Below, one piece after another: positions 44,040 to 55,460 of a DNA stretch of 64,000 nt; position 1 is the stretch's first letter, and each line of letters opens with the position of its first letter. Below the pieces are notes generated by a model. It saw only the letters and a program-made list of their open reading frames with translations, did no database searches and had not been told where the DNA came from. The DNA is from Aplectana chamaeleonis (taxonomy: Eukaryota > Nematoda > Chromadorea > Rhabditida > Cosmocercidae). A program made the translations under genes and the position numbers. The stretch is taken from the NCBI GenBank assembly GCA_029168955.1, contig JAPDOI010001066.1:62001-126000 (forward strand), in the 5' to 3' direction.

Positions 44040-45144
44040 TTAAAGGCAGTGTTCACGATATATCATCGATCACTGGATGGGGATTAGCCGCGACGCTGCT
44101 ATGATTGTTTTATTATAAAAGTAGAGCGGTCGTTTCTATGAAAACACAATTTAAAGACAGTGTTCACGATAATCTTCGATTTCGAAATTAATCGTTAAAT
44201 CGATTGTTTGGCCCCCGAGTTGAACTGAAATGACGAAGAAATCGAGAAAAACGCCCAAGAAGGGCACCGAATCTCTTACTCTCACCTCACCTTTTTACTC
44301 TCACTGGTACTGTTCGCTGTGACAGTGAATTCTTTTGTGGACCCTTCTTTTGACATTCTCTAATTTGTTGCTCCGCTCTTTCTTTCGGACCCTAACTAAT
44401 ACTGTTGTGCCTAAAATGCTTTTCCATTTTTGATTATCCCCATTCTTCACCGGTGACAACCATCGGTAACATGTTCATACAATCGGACAACTAGTCCAGG
44501 CCAGGGAATAATGTCACTGAAATAAGACGTCTTGGTACGTTTCTCGCGGTTTCTTCGTAATTTTGGTAACACTTGGTTGCCAACGCATTGTCATGAGTGG
44601 AAAACTCGGGAGCGAAAATCATCGTGAACACTGGCTTTAAGAAATGGAGAAACAACCGCTTCGCTCCCAAGATAGCGAGATAAAAGCTACAACGCCGCTT
44701 CCTCGAGATAAGATACAAACCATATCTCGTCTTCAAGTTTTCAGCGTGAAACACTACGCTGGCAGATGCTTGAGGGGATAGGGTCGAAGAAAGCAGCAGA
44801 AACGAGCCAGCAATTGAAAAAACGGCAGCGAAGTGAAGATTTCGTTAGCCCAGTGCGCCTGCTTAGCCCGCCCCCCCCTTCTGACGAGCTTGTGGCGCCG
44901 CGGACGTTTTCGATGGCAAATTGCCAAGCAACTTCGCCACGCTTAGCCTGATCGATTCGCATACATTTCGCTATTAGCGCGCGCTTGCGGAAACTCGTTC
45001 TCGCCCGTGCGTTAGAAACAGCTATTTTAGCTTATCCTGAGGGCTATTCTCCGCTGTTTCTTCACTATTCGATACCTCATGACCAAACAACCCCATTTTT
45101 GAGTCAAACTCGAATATGATATTAATCGTAAACACTGCCTTTAA
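44040..45144 (-). mobile_element. TTAA element, subfamily B, interrupted by an A copy
   Basis: Outer ends TTAAAGGCAGTGTTCACGAT at 44040 and AACACTGCCTTTAA at 45144. The right half is the inverse of 27621-28079. An A-type element (44151-44640) sits inside. Confidence 0.6.
44151..44640 (+). mobile_element. TTAA element, subfamily A (nested)
   Basis: TTAAAGACAGTGTTCACGAT to CGTGAACACTGGCTTTAA, 490 bp, co-linear with 48605-49096. Confidence 0.78.
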
Positions 45145-45775
45145 CGCCAGTCGATTCAGACTCTAGAGAAACCTGTATCCATACTTCCAAAATTCGACCT
45201 CTTGGAATATCTCATTTAAACACCTTTTTCAATTTCTTTCCGCTTCCCTTGGGCATACGATCACCGTGGGTAAATTAATACTAGAAAAGTCCCCTTATCC
45301 AACCAAACTGTGTGTGCAGATCAAAACTTTTGGGTGTTTTTTTTTTCAATTTGACCCGTGTTTACGGACTGTATGCAGTCGAAAAGGCTTAGATCCGAGT
45401 CCTTCACGATTTCCGACTCAGCAATCATGACATCGATCGAGAAATCTCCTGCTTGAACGAACGCGACTCCTACGGCAACACTTCCTCCTGGGAGCGAACA
45501 TGGACACTTTCTTCTAGAAGGGATAGAAGGCAGATTTAGAGGCAGACTTATCAACGGTGTACCAAGGACAATCCAGGTTCAAGCATGCTAGACCCTGGCT
45601 GTGTCCTGATCCACCAAATGAAGGGGCAAGAATCGTGATGGAAACATTGCAAGAAAGAAGCAGAAAATGCACTCGCCTCGCTTGTGCTCAAAATCTGTTG
45701 CAGAAGAAAATGCCGACGAATAGAATTACTGGAGGCTTTAGATTTGGATCAAGGTAAGAGCAGAACGTGATCACT

Positions 45776-46131
45776 ATATAATCTGTCCCAAACGAGATGG
45801 CAAGGGAACAGTCCAAAAAAGCAGCGCTCCCTCTGCGTCTTTGACGTTTTAAGATTACTGTAAGACGTCGCGTACGAAAATCACGGGAGCCACACAGCAT
45901 ATCTTTCAGCGAAGATAACGCAAAAAAAATGATGAAGCGTGCGAAAAAAAAAAGAATTGAGAACGTGAAAAACTCGATGAATTCTGTTTTGAATCACGGT
46001 AAGACGGATGCTGTGTCGCGCACGTGATTTGCGTACGCGACGTCTTACCGTAATCCAAAAACCTCAGAGACGCAGAGGGAGCGGTGCTTTTTTGGACTCT
46101 TCGCTTGCCATCTCGTTTGGGACAGAGTATA
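45776..46131. repeat. Foldback element
   Basis: Arms ATCTGTCCCAAACGAGATGG and its inverse CCATCTCGTTTGGGACAGAG, continuing through CAGCGCTCCCTCTGCGTCT and GACGTCGCGTACG. Confidence 0.8.
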
Positions 46132-47258
46132 CTCACCTCCTGCCATAAGTTTCGTATATGTTCAACTTCTGGTAAACACCTTAACATCACAAAGCAGTTT
46201 GAAATAATAAGGTACTGCTCTAAAATAGTCCTCAATCTCGAGCCTCCCGTTACTTCAATCCGTCGTCAAGTTCTTCTCCGCAAATTAGAAAATGGTCTCC
46301 TCATAAAAACAGGTAAGGCAAAAAGACTTCTCCCGCACTTTTCTGACGATCAATCCCTTAGGGTATAAGCAGAGTTATACCGCGGCGAGAGGCGATCTCA
46401 TGAGTTGCCCTGTTGATAGATCGCAGCGACCTATCAATACGCCAACCCATTATAAGGCCGCGTCGGGCTGCGATGCAACTCTGTCCAGCCCTTCACGTTT
46501 AATGCCCCTGCGGAGACTGGATTTGGAAACAACAAGAGTCACATACGCCCGAGAGTTGTTGACACCTGGTGTGCTTTGGAGGTTTGTCTTCGAATCTGCC
46601 TTCTATCTCTCTAGAGAGTATCCGTGCTGGTTCCCGGAAGGAACTGTTCCCGTAAAAGTCGCAGTGGTTTAGCTACTAGGAAATACGCAGGACCCGCCGA
46701 TTTATGCCGCGATGTCACAGTAGCTCTGTTCTAAATCATGGAAGGCTGGGATGCGAGTCGAGTTGAAAAAATTATCACGATTATAACCCGCACCCAAAGG
46801 TTGGTTAGAAAGAGGAGCTTTTCTAATAGTCACTTACCCAAGCTGATAGAAAACTGAAAAAAGATGTTATAAAAAATATTTCAAGAGATCGAATACTAGT
46901 AGTATGAATGCACACGTTCTAGAACACCCTGTGATTGCAGGTACTAGTTACAGAAGCGCAGCACCACGTTGGAAAGAAATCTCTTTCTGAAATGGGGGCG
47001 ATAGTATGGTTGGTGTAGCCGCGAAAGGGATAGTTGCGGACCACCCAGCACTTTGCGCGCCTTTCGCGTGCGCCGATCGATCCCTACATTTCTCGTGGGC
47101 GCGCACGATGCAGCGCAGGCTTCTGAGGTTTCCACAGCTATCTCTTTGGTGGTTACCCCAACAACAGCGCACTGCATGTGCATCACTTAATCATTTACTG
47201 GGAGCAAATGATATCTCGCACTTGGCGGAAAGCCACAATAAAACCCTCTGAAAAGATA

Positions 47259-47950
47259 GGGTCGCCCACATCAGATGGAGTTGGGGATGCAATTTTAACG
47301 TGTTCTAGGGGAAGGACAGTGTTCCAATATTCCATATTTAGAATCGGCTAGATGTCTCAGGCAGTGCATAAAAAGGTCAAAATCTGACGAAGGAAGGAGC
47401 GGCTCGGCGGTAGTGAGAACTCAAGCGATTATCGGCCCCGAGCCGCCTGACAGTTCGGCTCGTTTTTCCAATCTGCGAGTCGGCTCCTGTTGCTGTCCAT
47501 GCCACTGCTGTTGCTTTCCGGGCCACTGCTGTTGCTGTCCGAGCTATTCCGGTTGGCCCGAACAGCAACAGCAGTAGCCCGGAGATTGGGAGAACGAGCC
47601 GAACAGTCAGGCGGCTCCGATTCCTATTCGGTGCGGCTCGAAGCCGAGAATCGCCTGAGTAGAGCTGATTTAACGATTGAATTACTTTTAGGTACATTCA
47701 GAATAGATCAGGGTCTAGGGAACAATGCATAAAAACTATTTATCTAAACGAGATCAATGCACCAAATTTTTCCTACATCTATTCTGAACATATCTAAAGA
47801 TGATTCAATCGGTAAATCAGTTCTACTCACTTTGGCCGAGCCGTTCGGGCCTTGCTCAAATTTTGACGTTTTTAGGGTCTACCTGAGGTATTTAGCGGAT
47901 TCTGAATATGGGATATTGGAACACTGTCCTCCCCTAGTACATATTTGCTT
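47259..47950. repeat. Foldback family F1 with a palindromic insert
   Basis: Outer arms as in 24857-25325. Between 47420 and 47659 is an extra ~240-bp palindrome with ends CTCAAGCGATT / AATCGCCTGAG and arms GAGCCGCCTGACAGTTCGGC / GCCGAACAGTCAGGCGGCTC, absent from the other copy. Confidence 0.75.
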
Positions 47951-47990
47951 TGAAACCATCATCTACAACACCTAACTACTCGTTTTTCTA

Positions 47991-48608
47991 TTAACCCATG
48001 CACGACCACGTGTCCCACCGGTGGGACACGCGTTGAGTATAAAACTTCGGCCCGCGTGTCCCACCGGTGGGACACCCTTTTCGAAAATCGATTTCTCACA
48101 AGAAACTACTTTGGAACCTACATATGTTCAATGTCTTGACCTACCTAAGACCCAAATAAAACCTCGTGGTCCATCAGTAGATCAAATGCAACAACATATT
48201 CAAAATTTTCTAAAATCAGGCGGGCTGAAGTAGAGGAAAAAACAACTGTGAAGCAGCTTCAGAAGCACCTTATAATTTCTTTTTCCTTATATAGCTAGCT
48301 TTCAGGTTGCTAATTAAAAACCTATCGTTTGAAACTCGTTTACTTTTCTGAAAGCTTTGCTGCTCAGTTGACCCTGTTTTGGTTTTGAATAATTGTTTTA
48401 ACGAAAGCGTCTCGGAAGCTCAAACTCTGATACTGTCCGACCATCGTTGCTAGCTACAATATAGACACAATAAAACGAAAGCAATTACCCGTGGGACGCT
48501 ATTCAAGCCAGCGTGTCCCACCGGTGATACACGTTATACGGTTACGCAATAATGCACGCGGTCCGAACGTTAGCCACCCAAAATTAGGCGTGGTCAAGAA
48601 CGGGTTAA
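47991..48608 (+). mobile_element. piggyBac-like non-autonomous relic
   Basis: TTAACCCATGCACGACCACG at left and the inverse of TTAACCCGTTCTTGACCACG at right: TTAA target plus CCC/GGG ends as in piggyBac. Near the left end, GTGTCCCACCGGTGGGACAC (a 20-bp exact dyad) occurs at 48010-48029 and 48056-48075, with a decayed copy at 48513-48532 near the right. A short reading ends QMQQHIQNFLKSGG (stop 48231), possibly a transposase remnant. Confidence 0.7.
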
Positions 48609-49096
48609 AGGCAGTGTTCACAATAATCTTCAATTTTGAGATTATTAGCTATATTGATTAAGTGGCCCACGGGTAGAACTAGAACGACGTAGAAATTGAG
48701 AAAAACGCACCAGAAGTACACGAAATCCTTTGATCTCACCCCGCATCACAAGTATCACAGGAAGTGTTTGCTGTGACAATGAAATCTTTTGTAGACCCGT
48801 CCTTTACAATACTCTACTCTCTATTGCTCCGTTCTTTCCTTAGAGCACTAACTAATCCTGCTTGGAATAAAATATTCTTCTATTTTCTATTTACCCAACT
48901 TTCCACCGGTGACAACCATCATGATCATGTTCATCCAACCGGACAACTACTCCATGGTATAGAATAATGTCACTGAAATACGACGTTTTAATGCGTTTTT
49001 CGAAGTTTCTTCGTAATTTTGGTAACACTTGGAGGCCAACGCATTGTTTTATGTGAAGAACTCGTGAACGAAAATCATCTAGGACACTGTCTTTAA
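48605..49096 (+). mobile_element. TTAA element, subfamily A
   Basis: TTAAAGGCAGTGTTCACAAT to AGGACACTGTCTTTAA. Its left TTAA is the same four bases that close the piggyBac-like relic. Confidence 0.78.
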
Positions 49097-50040
49097 CACA
49101 ATCGTCACTCGACAAGGAGGGGAAAATCTATTTGGCCGAATGAGTCGAGTTGATTCACGACAGAGAATCTCGGCAACCATTTCTGGAATGACTACGAATT
49201 CCATGAGCGAAAACTTTGCTAGCCACTAAGATCAACCCGATATTTCCTTTGCGTAGTTGTTCCTGTCATTGCCATTAGCTGAATCAGAAACACGGCGGCT
49301 AACCCGAAGTCTTCAAAAGAAGTCAAACCTGCTGTAAGCGAAATACTAGGACATTTCAAACTGCCGCGCTGAAATCTGGAACCAAGCTCACGACAAGTGG
49401 TCGTAATACGCACTTGCTTTACATGTATTTTTGTCCAGATAACAACAGTGGTATATCAAGTGAATAGTTTCGAAGGGTTTCACGCGAAAAATGTATGGCT
49501 ATGGTGTGTGATGCCCTATCTATTCTAGGAAGTGTCGCCACCAGGATACAGCCGCAGCCCTAATCCGACCAAGATTCAAGTGGACTGACGAAACACGACT
49601 CAAAATCAGGCGAAGCTAAAGCTATGATCTTACAACATTGATATCACTTACATTCGACTAGATTGTTCTAGAAAATACTGGTTTCTGTCAATTGAGGGTA
49701 TCATATCAATCGGTTCTCTCACTTATATGTGGTTGTGAATGTATTTAAATTCAAGTTCAATCGTTGTTCGTTTGAAAATATATTAATAATAAACTGTATT
49801 CAATGTTGGAATGAGGAATGGTGCAAAGTTGAAGCATACCTGGTCAAAGTGAACTCCTTCTCACGTGGGTCCTCAACAGCAAGCCTCGAATGATGAAGAG
49901 GCACTGAAATGCCAAAAAATTTCCTATACTTCCTCTGAAGAAAGAACTATGATGCGTCCACGAAAAAAAAAGCATCCCATATTTCCCAAATCTAGACTGC
50001 AGTACCACTTATTATAGACAGAGGGAGAACTAGTAGAATG

Positions 50041-50587
50041 TTAAAGGCAGTGTTCACGATGAAAATTTTGCCAATTTTTTGGCAAAAACGTAAGCTTTGT
50101 GTCCCTTTAAGATAGTAAGAACAGAAGTACGACGAAAAACGACCAGGAAGTGAGTGAAAATCTCGTGGGTCAGCCAACTCATCGGATCACCCCGCCCACG
50201 TCATATAACAGTTGTCCTGCGTTCGTTTCACCAGAGGAACAGTTGCCAATTTGGAATTTTCTTTATCGCGAAAGATTCTAACATTCAAGCATTTGCATTG
50301 GCCCATCTTACTGACAAAGAGTTTTCAGTACAAGAAACCACAAGCATAGTCACTTACCTAAGAATTTTGAAGCGTAAATTCATTATCGACGTCAGGTTTG
50401 GCGCTTGGTCTGCAGTCGCCCAAAATACACGAAACAGAGATAATCAAAATTTCAGACTTCTTTAAAGTTTTTCTGCGGTATTTGAGTTTTCTGTGGACTT
50501 TTCCATATTAACCTCTACTTAGTGGACTTACCTCCTCAAAAGCATCGGAAACTAGAATCAGTTTTCCATTGTGAACATTGCCTTTGA
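50041..50587. mobile_element. TTAA element, divergent
   Basis: TTAAAGGCAGTGTTCACGAT at left and ATTGTGAACATTGCCTTTGA at right. The interior is unlike subfamilies A-D. Confidence 0.55.
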
Positions 50588-51339
50588 AAAAGTCCTGCAC
50601 CAAAGGCTGTTCAACGAACTTTCCCCTGTACAACACTGATCTTTCCATCAAGTGTAGTAGAACATTGGAAAGCAACACCTTCTAGGGCCATCTATCGCTA
50701 CCCGAAAAACTCCACTTGCTTCGATTTTCGCATTAAAATTTAGAGAACGTTTTCGGCACCGGAAATCTTCAAATGCCCCGCCTTTTCATTCTACCGTAAC
50801 ATTGGACCCCTGCAAAGACTAGGTAATAGTACCAAATTGGGCCGACATAATTTCTTGAACGGGCTGAATTTTGCAATTCTCGGAAATTTTTGAAAAATGA
50901 CAATTTTTATTATATATCCATCATATAACGACTTTAGGGCACAAAACTTCATAGCTAAGTATTATGGGCATTGTATTATCTGAAGATAATTATTTTGTCA
51001 ATTACCGCCCATTTATTTCAAATTCAATTCATACATTTTTTAGATTTTTGAAAAAATATTCAATGATTGACAAAAAGGTTATAGTTAGATGAGACATTGC
51101 CCACACTCAAGCGTAGTGTTCACGAAGATCATTCTAAGTGACTTTCCATAGTAACATGACAGGCGAGAAGGATCCTATGCTCTCACAAGGGACACCTTCG
51201 AACATAAAATGGAGTTTTGAAAAACGGTCTTTTGAGAGTTGTAGAGGGCGTAAAAATGAACAATTTAAGATTTTGAAATTTCACTCAGTCCTCACGGGTA
51301 GATCAAAAACCACCAAAATAATGGGTTGCGGTAGGTAAA

Positions 51340-52010
51340 ATGTCATTCAATGCACCCTAACCTGACGAAATCCGCTAAAAACAGGAAACGGACCCCATAT
51401 TCGTGTTCAGCGTCTCAAATTACCCCCTGGGGCTGAGTTTGGGCGGAAAAAATTTCGACCTCTGAACCCCCAGAAATGGCCTTGAGCTTCTTACCTCATG
51501 GGGCTTCAGAGGTCGAGAAAAAATTTAGGACTAAAACTTCGCTTTTGGAGGTTATTTAAAGTGCTCATAAGGAATCTGAGGTCAGTTTATCGATTTTCGA
51601 CAGAATACGGTAGATTACGGTGGGTATACGGTAGTTGGGTGAAAGTCTCAGAATTGACTCAAAATTTCTGAACAGGGGTTATTCGGGGTGCTGAATACGA
51701 ATTTGATGTTCACTTGTCAATTTTCAAATTATTAAGGTAGGTTTAGGCCCTCTATGTCATGACAACTACCGTGAACTACAGTAAACCTCGGAATATCGGA
51801 AAACGATCTCTAGACTCGTGTTCAGCACCCTAGATTACCCCTACATACAAGTTTTGAGCCGAATCCGAAAATTTTCTCCAAACCACCCTAAAAATTCCTT
51901 GATGGGTACCCTTGCCTTGTCGCGAGGCTTGGAAAAACGACTATAACTTCTTTTCATAAAAGCTTCTCTATTTTTCAGAGAAGCTGCGGAGAGCATACTC
52001 GGATTCTACG
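51340..52010. repeat. Family-Z repeat copy
   Basis: AATACGGTAGATTACGGTGG, GTATACGGTAGTTGGG and ACTACCGTGAACTACAGTAA. The best co-linear partner of 55869-58683 and 42450-43150. Confidence 0.6.
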
Positions 52011-52129
52011 TCCAAATGGCACCAGAAAACTACATTTAAACCAGAATGGCCAGGCGGAATAAAAGTAGTTATCTTGTAAGATGCGTTTTCGAAAGAGTGG
52101 TTCTGGGCTAGGATTCATGAACGAATGTG

Positions 52130-52390
52130 GGTTCCAGCTGGGTTTGTCGCAAAATGTTCACAATCCAACAACGCGTTAGCACTCGGTTCGGCCAGCGCTT
52201 GGCTACATTTGGGTCCCACTGGACCGCACCTGCGAGGTGCTGGCTAGGGTTTGGTTAAGAAGCACGGAGATGCGGTGTCGTGAAACCCAAATGTAGCCCA
52301 GCGCTAGCCGAAACAGGTGTTGGCGCGTTATAAATATATGAAATCTTCGCAGCAAACCCAGCTGGGACCCATGCTCGTTCATGAATCCCA
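52130..52390. repeat. Inverted-repeat element
   Basis: ATGAACGAATGTGGGTTCCAGCT at left pairs with AGCTGGGACCCATGCTCGTTCAT at right; inner CGCTTGGCTACATTTGGGT and its partner. Confidence 0.7.
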
Positions 52391-52888
52391 GCACTGTTCT
52401 ACTCCAAATTTTGGAATTGATAACGAAACGCTTTTCTTGAGTCTTCGAGCCATGCGCTAAAGTATTAGGTTGCTTCAATGAATTTTGTAGTTTAGGTAAA
52501 CCCACTTCTGTTTACAACAATTATTTCTAAAAAGATTGATCATTGATCAAGGAACAAGTCCACGAAGTTTCATTTTGTCCGAACTTTTTTTCAGTGTCAT
52601 ATATCAAAATAAGTCCCCTAAAGTGTTTCTCCGAATTAAGGACGGTTTTTCTGTAACATATGTGGGGGGAAGGGTAAGGGTATTCTTGATATTCTAGCAA
52701 TTGTCGAAACCTCGGAATTTCTATAGTTTCCAACATTGATGTGAACCGTTCTCCGTTTATATCACGTTACCTCTGCGATATAAGAAAAGAGGTATAAAAA
52801 ACAAGAGACACTGTTAAAACTCAAAACAAGTAAGGTGAACACATAGAAATGTCATTACCACCAGCCATAATGCAGTAATGATCCCACA

Positions 52889-52943
52889 GTACTCGAACCA
52901 TCTTTCAATTGCTTCGTAATCCAACGCCTAACCGACTGAGCCA
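52889..52943 (-). repeat. tRNA-like (SINE-type) Pol III boxes
   Basis: Minus strand: TGGCTCAGTCGGTTAGGCG (A box) then GGTTCGAGTAC (B box). The T-stem does not pair, so probably a tRNA pseudogene or SINE head rather than a tRNA. Confidence 0.5.
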
Positions 52944-53409
52944 CGGTGTGCTGCTAGCTCACCCCGACTATCACATGGCAATGATCGGTGGTTTGAATGC
53001 AACGAGCATTGTTCAGGAGATCAATGAATAAGTCATAACTCAAGAACCTAGCCAGATTTCATCTTCAAACGTTTAGGAGAACCTTTTCAGATGATTTCAA
53101 GGCCACTGTATAGCTCACATTTGTGCTACGTCCTCCCAATCCAACGTTCTGGTTTCTTTCCTTTTTTTGATAGTTTTTGATCAACCCGTGAGGACTGAGT
53201 GAAATTTTAAAAGCTCAAATTGTTTCTTTTTAATTATTCTACAACCCTCAAAAGACCGTTTTCAAAACTCCATTTTATGTTCGAAGTGGTCCCTTGTCAT
53301 TGTCAAAGGAACGGCAGGAAATGAGTCAGAAATGGTAGAAAAACGGCTGCAATCAAGCCTTCTAAAGTCTCCGAAACGCCTCATGCTCCTTTACAGAGCT
53401 CGACAGGAA

Positions 53410-54429
53410 TACAGTGCGTTCAGAAAGTATAGGGACACCCCCGAAAATCAAGGTTTTCAAAATCATGTTATATTTGGCTATCAATACTGTACATAAATGA
53501 ATTCAACAAGGTGGAAAATCTCTATTTGTTCATTTCTATAACAGCTGAGCAATTTTACAAGAAATTATTCCAAATTTCAGATTTTTTCGCCGTTCAGAAA
53601 GTATAGGGACACAACAGAAGAACAAAAATTATTGAACAAAGAAAGAATTAAACATACAATCTAAAATGAAACTATCAAAAAGGGGTCTTCCAAGCGAAAG
53701 AGGTTTGGTTGGCGTCAGAAACAATCCAACAAAAAGGGAACAATAGGCAAGTAGGATGAGGAGAGTCTACAAAAATTGAACAATATTTTCTGAGACTGAT
53801 TTTCTTGGCCGAAACTTCTTAACAGCGAAAAAACAGTGCCAGACTGTCGTTTTCGAAACACTGAGCGATAATTCAGACTTAATCTGGTTCAGCGACAGTG
53901 TGCTGTTGGAGCAGAGCCGAATAATTCTCCGCGAATTTTGATTGCTGATCTTCTTCGGCCGTCCAGTACGTTTTGCAGTACCGTAGGAATCTAGATCTCG
54001 CAGGAACTGGTTGATACAGTTGACAGATCTTCCGAGCTGGGTAGCGATTCGACGTTGGCTAAACCCGGCAACGCTGAGCGCACGACTTTGAGCTTGTTCA
54101 GCAGCAGTTAGAGTAGTACCACGAGCCATTTAGGAATAAAGATATCACATGTACTCATCTTGAGTTTATGTAGCGAACTTGCAACGGGAAATTTTGTTTG
54201 GATTGAAAAATCTGAATTTTCGAAGGGTGTCCCTATACTTTCTGAACGGCGAAAAATTATAAAAGTCGAGATAAAATCTTACAAAAGTTCACAATTGTTA
54301 TATAAATAATCGAACATAGGTTTTCCATGATGCTGAATTCATTGATGAATAGTATTGATCACCAAACACAAAGTTTTATTGGAAACCTCGATTTTCGTGG
54401 GTGTCCCAATACTTTCTAAACGCACTGTA
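53410..54429 (-). mobile_element. Tc1-like deletion derivative, IR/DR type
   Basis: Outer ends TACAGTGCGTTCAGAAAGTA and TACTTTCTAAACGCACTGTA are TA-flanked. Inner motif copies lie at 53590-53612 and 54228-54249 (CGTTCAGAAAGTATAGGGAC). The catalytic part of the transposase is missing. Confidence 0.88.
53767..54129 (-). CDS. Solo N-terminal DNA-binding domain of a Tc1-like transposase
   Basis: An uninterrupted 120-codon frame from ATG at 54129. It begins MARGTTLTAAEQAQSRALSV, then a first helix-turn-helix (FSQRRIATQLGRSVNCINQF), the hook TGRPKK, and a second helix-turn-helix (LSLNQIKSELSLSVSKTTVW), ending in a novel short tail. The normal catalytic D-D-E domain that follows in Tc1 proteins is absent. 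If made, such a protein could only bind the element's four end motifs. An ordinary decayed fragment is the simpler explanation, though no stop or frameshift interrupts it. Confidence 0.7.
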   Translation of the reverse strand: MARGTTLTAAEQAQSRALSVAGFSQRRIATQLGRSVNCINQFLRDLDSYGTAKRTGRPKKISNQNSRRIIRLCSNSTLSLNQIKSELSLSVSKTTVWHCFFAVKKFRPRKSVSENIVQFL

Positions 54430-55261
54430 GATGGACACCAGAGATTGTGAAAGCAGCAAATAATCAAATCAAGGAAGAGCTGTCAAGTGGGCTAAAAGGC
54501 TTGATTGCATTTGTATGTATCATTTCTTCATAACGGACAATTTTCTCTTCTAGAAAGTCAGCGTAAGAAAGGGAGGGCCTAATTCAAGACAAAAACGCCG
54601 CTTTCGCTCTCTTTCTAAAAATGCCCTGCTACGTGAGGCACCAGACCTTCCGTAAGCCGTGGAGATATCGAAGGTGAAACCTATTTGTCCTATGAAAATG
54701 ACAAACCTCATTGAACGAAAAGAAAAGGAGTAAAGGCAAATTGAGAAATTTGATGCCAGAATCTTCCTCGAAATTTGCATGTAAACTTCGAAACAAGCCC
54801 ATTTTTTTTCGAGTAGTGATAAATGCCGATGGATAGAGAAACAGTTGCGCTTCCCAATGGTAGAGTAGTACATTTGATCAAAGGATCGTAGATGGACAGA
54901 AGAGAATTTGCTGACAAGCATTTTGTGCAGGAATTTCTTAACAACCTAACATCATGGGTTTCGTCGACTACTGAATAATCCATGAATTGCTCCCTCGCGA
55001 CTGAGTGAAAAGCCTCCGTACGTCAGAGTTCGCCTGTGGTCTGTGTGCCTCAATCGTTCCATAATCCACGCGACGGATTAGGTCCGGATATGGTCAAATA
55101 CGCCCGGTTTATTTTCCAACCATTAGCATGAGGTGGCACAGACAGACACGTTGAATGAATTTATTCGACTCCGTTTCTTATTGTAGCCACGGGTTGGGTA
55201 GAGTCATTCAAACTAGAGAGCCAGGTGTTTTCACCCTATTTAAGGTTGGGCAAACTAAATA

Positions 55262-55460
55262 CTGTCGTTCTCGGAACCAAATTTGGGTCCACAATTGCGG
55301 ACTACGGCTGCTGCATCGTGTGACACGTGAGAATCGTGCTGGAGGAAAGGCGAATCGCCTCGGGACCTATTGGTCCCAGCACGATTACCACGTGTCGTAT
55401 AATGCAACAGACGTAGTCCGCAAATGCGGATCAGAATTTAGCCCCGAGAACGACTGTCCT
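55262..55460. repeat. Foldback, family F2, copy 2
   Basis: CTGTCGTTCTCGGAACCAAA and CCCCGAGAACGACTGTCC outer arms; ACAATTGCGGACTACGGCTG and CAGACGTAGTCCGCAAATGC inner arms. Paired with 39236-39420. Confidence 0.75.

Noticed and set aside
45557..45757. Possible further C-terminal exon of the DEG/ENaC gene (reading KMPTNRITGGFRFGSR)
   Set aside because: No acceptor gives the required phase 0 without a stop, except a poor GGATAG site, and the region abuts a foldback element.
52889..52960. Functional tRNA gene on the minus strand
   Set aside because: A and B boxes are good but the T-stem and acceptor stem do not pair; a pseudogene or SINE head is more likely.
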